A stretch of 64,000 nucleotides of DNA. Origin: Collinsella aerofaciens (GTDB lineage Bacteria > Actinomycetota > Coriobacteriia > Coriobacteriales > Coriobacteriaceae). Made by a program: the position numbers and the translations under genes. Below the pieces are notes generated by a model, which searched no databases, was not told the DNA's origin, and saw only the letters and a program-made list of their open reading frames with translations. Positions 59,204 to 64,000 of this stretch are shown here, one piece after another (the first letter of the stretch is position 1; every line of letters starts with the position of its first letter). The stretch spans positions 106,161-170,160 of the forward strand of contig NZ_JADMOP010000002.1 of the NCBI RefSeq assembly GCF_015558785.1, given 5' to 3'.

Positions 59204-59859
59204 CGGAGGATCCTCACCTTCTTATCGATGTAGTTGCCAATGTGGCTCACCACAAAGGCCGTGCCCAGGTAGCCGAGTGCCGAGATAAAGAACGCGGCGA
59301 CGCCGCCGAGCGAGCGCGTGTTGATGTAGCTCACCACGCCGGTGAGCTCCTGCGGTTGCAACGGCACCTGGCTGCCGAGCGCGGTGGTGAGCATGACAGC
59401 GATAAAGAGGTTGGTCATGGGCAGCACGCTCGAGCGCAGCGCCTGTGGAATCACGATCTTGGCGAGGATGCGGTTAAAGCTCATGCCCAGCGAGCGGGCG
59501 GCTTCCACCTGGCCGACGCCGACGGTGTTGATGCCGCTCATAAAGTTCTCGGAGCCAAAGGCCGAGCCCAAAAGGACCGTGGCGACGATAACGCAGGTGC
59601 GGTAGGGCAGAACGACCTTGAGCGGCGGCAGCGCGTAGACGACGATGATGAGCAGTGCGATGCCGGGGATGTTACGGAAGACCTGGACATACAGGTCGCC
59701 AAAGACACGCAGCGGCTTGAGCGGCGACACGCGCATCACGGTGACGGCGACGGCCAGCACCATGGCGATGGCAAACGACTCAAGCGTCATGCCCCAGGTT
59801 GCTAGCAGCGCGTCGATATAGTTCTGGCCATAGAGCGACCAGAGCTCGGAGAGACTCAT
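59200..59859 (-). CDS. Polar amino acid ABC transporter permease 1
   Basis: A 219-residue HisM/GlnP-type permease with the EAA loop SGINTVGVGQVEAARSLGMSFNRI and about five helices. Preceded by a hairpin that separates it from the binding-protein gene. Confidence 0.92.
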   Translation of the reverse strand: MSLSELWSLYGQNYIDALLATWGMTLESFAIAMVLAVAVTVMRVSPLKPLRVFGDLYVQVFRNIPGIALLIIVVYALPPLKVVLPYRTCVIVATVLLGSAFGSENFMSGINTVGVGQVEAARSLGMSFNRILAKIVIPQALRSSVLPMTNLFIAVMLTTALGSQVPLQPQELTGVVSYINTRSLGGVAAFFISALGYLGTAFVVSHIGNYIDKKVRILR

Positions 59860-59883
59860 GCGGACCTCCCGCCGATAAGGAAA

Positions 59884-59909
59884 GGGGCTCCCGTGTGTAC
59901 GGAAGCCCC
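59884..59909 (-). terminator. Attenuator hairpin between binding protein and permease genes
   Basis: GGGGCTcCCGT-GTGT-ACGGaAGCCCC, in the 138-base gap of the importer operon. It would raise binding-protein mRNA over the membrane components. Confidence 0.65.
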
Positions 59910-59997
59910 GACAACTCAGTGAGGAAACAGTTTACCGCAATAAAGCGCATCATGCGTTTCCGTATGGTTTCGTTGCGGCCGTTACCAGGCTCGCTGC

Positions 59998-60993
59998 CTA
60001 GGCGCCGATCTCGGGCAGCTCGGGAACATTGGTGTCGCCCGTACGGTCGCCGATGCAGATCTGCCACAGCTCAGTCCAGGTGCCGTCGTCCTCGATCTTC
60101 TTAAGAAAGTCGTTGACAAAGGCGACGCCGTCGGAATCGAGCGGCAGACCGATGCCATAGGGCTCCTTGCTGCCGAAGGGCTTGCCGGCAATCTTGTACT
60201 TACCGGGCTCGTGGACCAGGGCGCTCTGCTGCATGTTGTTATCGATGACGTAGGCGTCAACGCGGCCCTGCTGGAGTGCCTGGCGGGCCTCCTCGTCGGT
60301 CTTGAACTCCTGCTGGCTAGCCTTGGGGGCGAACTCCTCCAGGATGGCGGGGCCGTTGGAGCCGGACTGGACGGCGACGTTCTTGTCGACCAGGTCGTCG
60401 ACGCTCTTGATGTCGTCGTTGTCGGCGAGCACCAGGATAGCCTGCTGCGTGTAGTAATAGGGACCGGCAAAGGAAACGAGTTTCTTGCGCTCGTCGGTAA
60501 TGGTGTAGGTGGCAAAGACAGCGTCGACCTGGCCGTTCTGCAGGACGGACTCGCGCGTGTCCGAGGTCACCTGGGTGATCTCGACCTTGTTCTCGCCCAG
60601 AATGTAGTTGGACAGGAGCTGTGCGATACCGGCGTCGAAGCCGCGGGTCTGACCGTCTTTCTCGTTGAGGAGGGAGAAGAGCGTGGAGGTCTGAACGCCA
60701 CCGATCTTAAAGACGCCGGCGTCCTTAACGGCCGTGGCCCAGGTGCTGGCGGCGATGGCGTCGTCATCGGCCTTGGGGCCGTTGTCGACGAGCTTGTCGA
60801 ATGCCTTAGCGTCGAGCGTGGCGGAAACTTCGGTATCCTTGGAGCTCTTGGAGGAGCCGGCGGCGGAACCCTTGTCGGCCTCGGCGCTGGTGTCGGAGCA
60901 GCCGGCAAGACCAAGGCCGGCGAGGGTTGCGAAGGTGGCGGCAACGAAGCCGCGGCGGTCGAGAACGACCTGCTGGGAGAGGTTCTTGCTCAT
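59998..60993 (-). CDS. Amino acid ABC transporter substrate-binding lipoprotein
   Basis: The 331-residue protein has an N-terminal RRGFVAATFATLAGLGLAGC: lipobox LAGC, and two Arg that also resemble a Tat signal. A Ser/Lys-rich linker follows, then the type 2 periplasmic-binding fold (VDAVFATYTITDERKKLVSFAGPYY is the amino acid-family segment). Probably a glutamate/glutamine-type ligand, as in Corynebacterium gluABCD, but the ligand is inferred. Start ATG after GAAAGGTGTTCTACC. A good promoter is at 61037-61066. Confidence 0.92.
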   Translation of the reverse strand: MSKNLSQQVVLDRRGFVAATFATLAGLGLAGCSDTSAEADKGSAAGSSKSSKDTEVSATLDAKAFDKLVDNGPKADDDAIAASTWATAVKDAGVFKIGGVQTSTLFSLLNEKDGQTRGFDAGIAQLLSNYILGENKVEITQVTSDTRESVLQNGQVDAVFATYTITDERKKLVSFAGPYYYTQQAILVLADNDDIKSVDDLVDKNVAVQSGSNGPAILEEFAPKASQQEFKTDEEARQALQQGRVDAYVIDNNMQQSALVHEPGKYKIAGKPFGSKEPYGIGLPLDSDGVAFVNDFLKKIEDDGTWTELWQICIGDRTGDTNVPELPEIGA

Positions 60994-61036
60994 GGTAGAA
61001 CACCTTTCTCAATAAAATCCCTAGCGGTTGAGTAGA

Positions 61037-61066
61037 GTTATACCCTATCCCGCTCAAATGGGTCAA
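61037..61066 (-). promoter_or_regulatory. Promoter of the amino acid ABC importer operon
   Basis: Minus strand: TTGACC (61066-61061), 18 bases, TATAAC (61042-61037), 44 bases before the binding-protein start codon. Confidence 0.75.
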
Positions 61067-61109
61067 CACGAAATAACTCAGAAACATACTTGTCTTATGG
61101 GTAATTCTG

Positions 61110-61158
61110 CCTACCAAAAAGGGACAGGTTTATTTTGGTAGGTTTTATCTGGGCAAAC
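61110..61158 (+). repeat. Hairpin repeat family C, copy 6
   Basis: CCTACCAAAA-AGGGACAGGTTTA-TTTTGGTAGG, a perfect 10-bp stem, then TTTTATCTGGGCAAACG. Confidence 0.92.
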
Positions 61159-61235
61159 GTCAGTTATTGCAGCTGAAATAGTGTTTCGCGGACGACATGA
61201 TCGCTCACAGCGGTCGCTATAATGGCGGCAGCGAA

Positions 61236-61272
61236 AACCACCACAAAGGGGACAGGCACCTTTGTGGTGGTT
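61236..61272 (+). repeat. Hairpin with GGGACAGG-related loop but different arms
   Basis: AACCACCACAAAGG-GGACAGGCA-CCTTTGTGGTGGTT: 14-bp perfect stem. It shares GGGGACAGG with family C, yet the arms are unrelated in sequence. Same 504-base gap (60994-61497) as copy 6. Confidence 0.85.
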
Positions 61273-61305
61273 CTGGCCGATGCGGCGGCATGCCTTACTG
61301 TTCTG

Positions 61306-61440
61306 TCTCAATCTGTAACATCTGCAGCCATTTTTGCCGAGTAACTGTTACAGATCGAGTTTTTCTCCTTAGGGGGATTTGAATGTCTCGATCTGTAACA
61401 GTTAGACGGGAATTCAGGCCATAGATGTTACAGATTGAGA
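61306..61440. repeat. Double nested palindrome with CTGTAAC motif
   Basis: Outer 18-bp arms TCTCAATCTGTAACATCT (61306-61323) and inverse (61423-61440). Inner 17-bp arms AACTGTTACAGATCGAG (61343-61359) and inverse (61387-61403). The motif GATCTGTAAC/GTTACAGAT is thus present four times. Confidence 0.85.
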
Positions 61441-61459
61441 TAATCGCGTCGCGAAAATA

Positions 61460-61496
61460 AAAACCTCCGCAGGGATGCTTTCCTTGCGGAGGTTTT
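61460..61496 (-). terminator. Intrinsic terminator of dxs
   Basis: Minus strand: AAAACCTCCGCA(AGG)...TGCGGAGGTTTT followed by TATTTT, one base after the dxs stop. Confidence 0.85.
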
Positions 61497-61497
61497 C

Positions 61498-63279
61498 TTA
61501 CTCGTTGAGTAGCCTTACGGCTTCGGCGGCCATGTTCTCGACCGTCATGCCGTTCTGCGCGAGCAGTTCGTTGGGATCGTAGCGGTCGGGAAAGCCCTTG
61601 GCGATGCCAAAGGTGCGCGTGCGCAACGGCGTGCATGCCAGATAGCATGCCACGCGCTCGCCCCAGCCGCCGTCCAAGATGCCGTCCTCGAGGGTGACGA
61701 CGACGCGATGCTCGGCGGCAAGACTGTCGAGGAACTCGCGGTCGAGCTCGGTTGCAAAGCGCGGGTTGACGAGCGTGGCCTCGATGCCGTACTCGGCAGT
61801 CAGACGGTTTGCCACGCGCTCACCCAGCTCAAAGAAATCGCCAAGCGCGAGCACGGCAACGTCGCGGCCCTGACGCACCACGTTGTAGCGAACGGCGCTG
61901 TAGTCGGTGTCTTCGGCGGGCGCAAGGTCGGGGCGGCTTACCAGGCCGATGCCCGGTACGCGGATTGCCACGGGATGCTCGCGGTGGTCGAGCGACCAGC
62001 TCAGCATGGACAGATATTCCTCCATGCAGGCCGGCGCCAAGTAGTGCATGTTGGGAAGATCGCCCAACATGGAAATATCAAAGAACGAGAGGTGCGTCTC
62101 GGACGTGGTGCCAAAGATTGACGCACCAAACACCAAAATGGTTGCCGGGGCGTCGTTGAGGCACAGGTCGTGCCAGAGTTCGTCGTAGGCGCGCTGCAAA
62201 AACGTGCCGTACACACCAAAGACTGGCTTGGCGCCCGAGCGCGCAAGCGCGGTGGCAAAGGTCACGGCGTGCTCCTCGGCAATGCCCACATCGACGAACT
62301 GTTTGCCGGCGGCAGCGCGAAGCTCGGGTGTAAAGCCCATGATGTAGGGTGTGGCGGCCGTGATGCCCACGACCTGCGGATCGCGCTCGATGGCGGCGCT
62401 GAGCGCCTCGCCCGTAATGTCGGCGTAGGTGCGCGGCGCAGGCTCGCTCGGATGGCCCGGGCAGAGCTTGCGCCCGGTCGCCATGTCAAACGGACCCACG
62501 TGGTGCCAGCGTTCGGGGTCGCTCTGGGCCGGCTCAAAGCCCTTGCCCTTGGCGGTGGAGACGTGCAGCACGATGGGATGATCGATATTGCGCAGTTCCT
62601 GCAGCGCGTCGACTAGGGCCAACACGTCGTTGCCGGCGTCCAAATAACGGTAGTCGAGTCCCATCGCGCGGAAAACGTTGCGCTCACAGGTGCCGTTGCT
62701 GGCGCGCAGCTCGGCCAGATTGCGATAGAGGCCACCGTGGTTCTCGGCGATGGACTGGTCGTTATCGTTGACGATGATGATCAGGTTGCTGTCGAGTTCG
62801 GCGGCATTGTTGAAGCCCTCAAACGCCAGGCCGCCCGAAAGCGAGCCGTCGCCAATGATGGTGATGACGTTGTACGCATCGCCCGCCAGGTCACGAGCGT
62901 GCGCCAGGCCGCAGCCCAGGCTCACCGACGTGGAGGTATGGCCCATGGCGAACAGGTCGTGCTCGGACTCGTCGGGATTGGCAAAGCCAGAGGCCTCGCC
63001 AAAGCGCTTCGGATCGATATAAGTGTACGCGCGCCCAGTCAGCGCCTTGTGGGCGTAGGTCTGGTGCGAAACGTCAAAGAGAATCTTGTCGATAGGGGAG
63101 TTAAACACGCGATGGAGCGCGACCGTAAGCTCAACGACGCCCAGGTTGGGGGCAACGTGCCCGCCGACGGCGGCGGAGCTTTCGAGGATGGCGTGGCGAA
63201 TCTCGTCGCAGAGCTGCGGGAGCTCGGCACGATTAAGAGCCTTGACGTCCTCGGGCGTTGTCGTTTGCGTAAGCAGCAT
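61498..63279 (-). CDS. dxs: 1-deoxy-D-xylulose-5-phosphate synthase
   Basis: The 593-residue thiamine diphosphate enzyme joins pyruvate and glyceraldehyde 3-phosphate, the first step of the MEP isoprenoid pathway. Visible: SSAAVGGHVAPNLGVVELTVAL, the ThDP motif GDGSLSGGLAFEGFNN...VNDND, VGIAEEHAVTFA (catalytic Glu), and the C-terminal transketolase domain. It is slightly shorter than the usual 610-640 residues. ATG 63279 has only a distant GGAG. Confidence 0.93.
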   Translation of the reverse strand: MLLTQTTTPEDVKALNRAELPQLCDEIRHAILESSAAVGGHVAPNLGVVELTVALHRVFNSPIDKILFDVSHQTYAHKALTGRAYTYIDPKRFGEASGFANPDESEHDLFAMGHTSTSVSLGCGLAHARDLAGDAYNVITIIGDGSLSGGLAFEGFNNAAELDSNLIIIVNDNDQSIAENHGGLYRNLAELRASNGTCERNVFRAMGLDYRYLDAGNDVLALVDALQELRNIDHPIVLHVSTAKGKGFEPAQSDPERWHHVGPFDMATGRKLCPGHPSEPAPRTYADITGEALSAAIERDPQVVGITAATPYIMGFTPELRAAAGKQFVDVGIAEEHAVTFATALARSGAKPVFGVYGTFLQRAYDELWHDLCLNDAPATILVFGASIFGTTSETHLSFFDISMLGDLPNMHYLAPACMEEYLSMLSWSLDHREHPVAIRVPGIGLVSRPDLAPAEDTDYSAVRYNVVRQGRDVAVLALGDFFELGERVANRLTAEYGIEATLVNPRFATELDREFLDSLAAEHRVVVTLEDGILDGGWGERVACYLACTPLRTRTFGIAKGFPDRYDPNELLAQNGMTVENMAAEAVRLLNE

Positions 63280-63506
63280 CGTTGTGGGTTACTCCATGCG
63301 AATCGAGCGCCGGCGCTCCCTCGGCCGACACAATTGCACAAGACAGTCTCGCACATTTTGGCGTTTGATATGTGACGGCGGCGCGGTAATTCGCCAACTG
63401 GTGGGGCAAAACGTTTTGTCCGATGCCATACTGATAGATTCGAAGATGATTTTTTCAATACGTGCAGGCCGTGGCTTGCCGCCGTGAGCCGCTGGAAGGA
63501 GGCAGC

Positions 63507-64000
63507 ATGTCCGATGCCGTTCGTGCCGAGAAAATCGCGCACGAGGTCGACGATGCCGCCCGCCAGCTCGCCCAGGCGGGCCGCTTGGACCTGACGCGCG
63601 AGTTTATCCAGCATGGCGACGTGACGGTCTATGCACATGTGACTTCGGTAGCGCGGACGAGCCTGTCCTTTGCCGAGCGCCTGGGCCGCGTCGGTGTTTC
63701 GATCGACCGTGCCTCGCTGCTGCGCGGAGCCTTGTTACACGATTACTTTCTCTACGATTGGCACGATCCCGACCCAAGCCATCGGCTGCATGGCTTTCGC
63801 CACCCGTTTTTTGCCCTAGCGCGCGCGGAGGAAGATTTTGAGCTGACGTCGCGCGAACGGAATATTATCGTGCGGCATATGTTTCCGCTGGTGCCGGTGC
63901 CGCCGACGTGTCGTGAGGCTTGGATTGTGTGCCTGGCGGATAAATGGTGTGCTCTGCGCGAGACGGTCGCCGGCCGCCTGCCGCGCAAAGACGACGCGAA
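63507..64000 (+). CDS. HD-domain protein (3' end outside window)
   Basis: Starts at ATG 63507 behind GGAAGGAGGCAGC and is open to the window end (about 164 residues visible). It has VYAHVTSVARTSLSFAERL, then ASLLRGALLHDYFLYDWHD (HD metal-binding pair) and HRLHGFRHPFFALARAE, and later VRHMFPL and CLADKW. This is the layout of HD superfamily phosphohydrolases that are sometimes annotated as HDIG-like. Substrate unknown. Confidence 0.8.
   Translation, partial: MSDAVRAEKIAHEVDDAARQLAQAGRLDLTREFIQHGDVTVYAHVTSVARTSLSFAERLGRVGVSIDRASLLRGALLHDYFLYDWHDPDPSHRLHGFRHPFFALARAEEDFELTSRERNIIVRHMFPLVPVPPTCREAWIVCLADKWCALRETVAGRLPRKDDA

Overview
This window is a 64 kb chromosomal stretch of a high-GC, anaerobic, fermentative Gram-positive bacterium. 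Gene content fits the class Coriobacteriia, most likely a gut Collinsella-type organism: pyruvate formate-lyase, agmatine deiminase, sucrose PTS, threonine pathway, GC-rich codon use and mostly AGGAGG-type ribosome binding sites. The genus is an inference from memory of gene sets, not the result of a search.

Layout. 1-4.2 kb: the end of an FtsX/BceB-like permease, then an agmatine import/deimination pair (APC permease and agmatine deiminase). 4.5-10.8 kb, minus strand: DAHP synthase, then a MarR regulator with a heterodimeric ABC exporter. 11.3-13.7 kb: a pyruvate formate-lyase whose glycyl-radical domain is a separate small gene; its activase lies at 20.9 kb. 14-19.6 kb: a sucrose/fructoside locus (LacI-type repressor, two GH32 hydrolases, PTS IIBC). 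19.9-23.3 kb: DegV protein, pflA, MTA/SAH nucleosidase and EngB GTPase. 23.3-24.7 kb: a lower-GC, probably acquired pair of a DUF3990-like ADP-ribosyltransferase-fold protein and an HTH protein behind a palindromic operator. 25-30.3 kb: aspartate-family amino-acid genes thrB, thrC, lysC and asd. 31-36.3 kb: DNA methyltransferase-type repair protein, GyrI-like protein behind a LexA-like box, and a MacB/FtsX-type ABC transporter. 36.4-47.3 kb: mixed housekeeping and accessory genes (XRE regulator, phosphofructokinase, Ntn hydrolase, M18 aminopeptidase, RelB-PIN toxin-antitoxin pair, 2-hydroxyacid dehydrogenase, SEC-C methionine aminopeptidase, radical SAM protein, alpha/beta hydrolase). 47.5-49.8 kb: a c-di-GMP-type GGDEF(degenerate)-REC-HD-GYP protein with a stand-alone HPt protein. 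50-50.9 kb: DUF2975 membrane protein with a small HTH regulator. 51.0-56.6 kb: a compact, lower-GC peptide-natural-product (RiPP) island. 56.7-61 kb, minus strand: a class I glutamine amidotransferase-type hydrolase and a polar amino-acid ABC importer. 61.5-63.3 kb: dxs. The window ends inside an HD-domain gene.

The most interesting system is the RiPP island. A 42-residue peptide with six cysteines and a very short leader sits behind its own promoter. It is followed by a hairpin and then by an ABC ATPase, two ABC-2-like membrane proteins, a radical SAM/SPASM peptide maturase and a second ABC exporter, all overlapping or abutting. This predicts a thioether-crosslinked (sactipeptide/ranthipeptide-like) or otherwise modified Cys-rich secreted peptide with its own export and immunity.

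The second striking theme is intergenic. The window is littered with large nested palindromes. One family (five copies, about 110-130 bp) keeps short asymmetric internal-loop sequences constant while its long arms differ in sequence between copies yet stay self-complementary. A second family (two copies, about 147 bp) shows compensatory changes in three helices plus an invariant 3' hairpin. A 45-50 bp hairpin repeat with the loop GGGACAGG occurs six times. These look like structured RNAs, terminator-like elements or miniature mobile elements that I do not recognise from named families.
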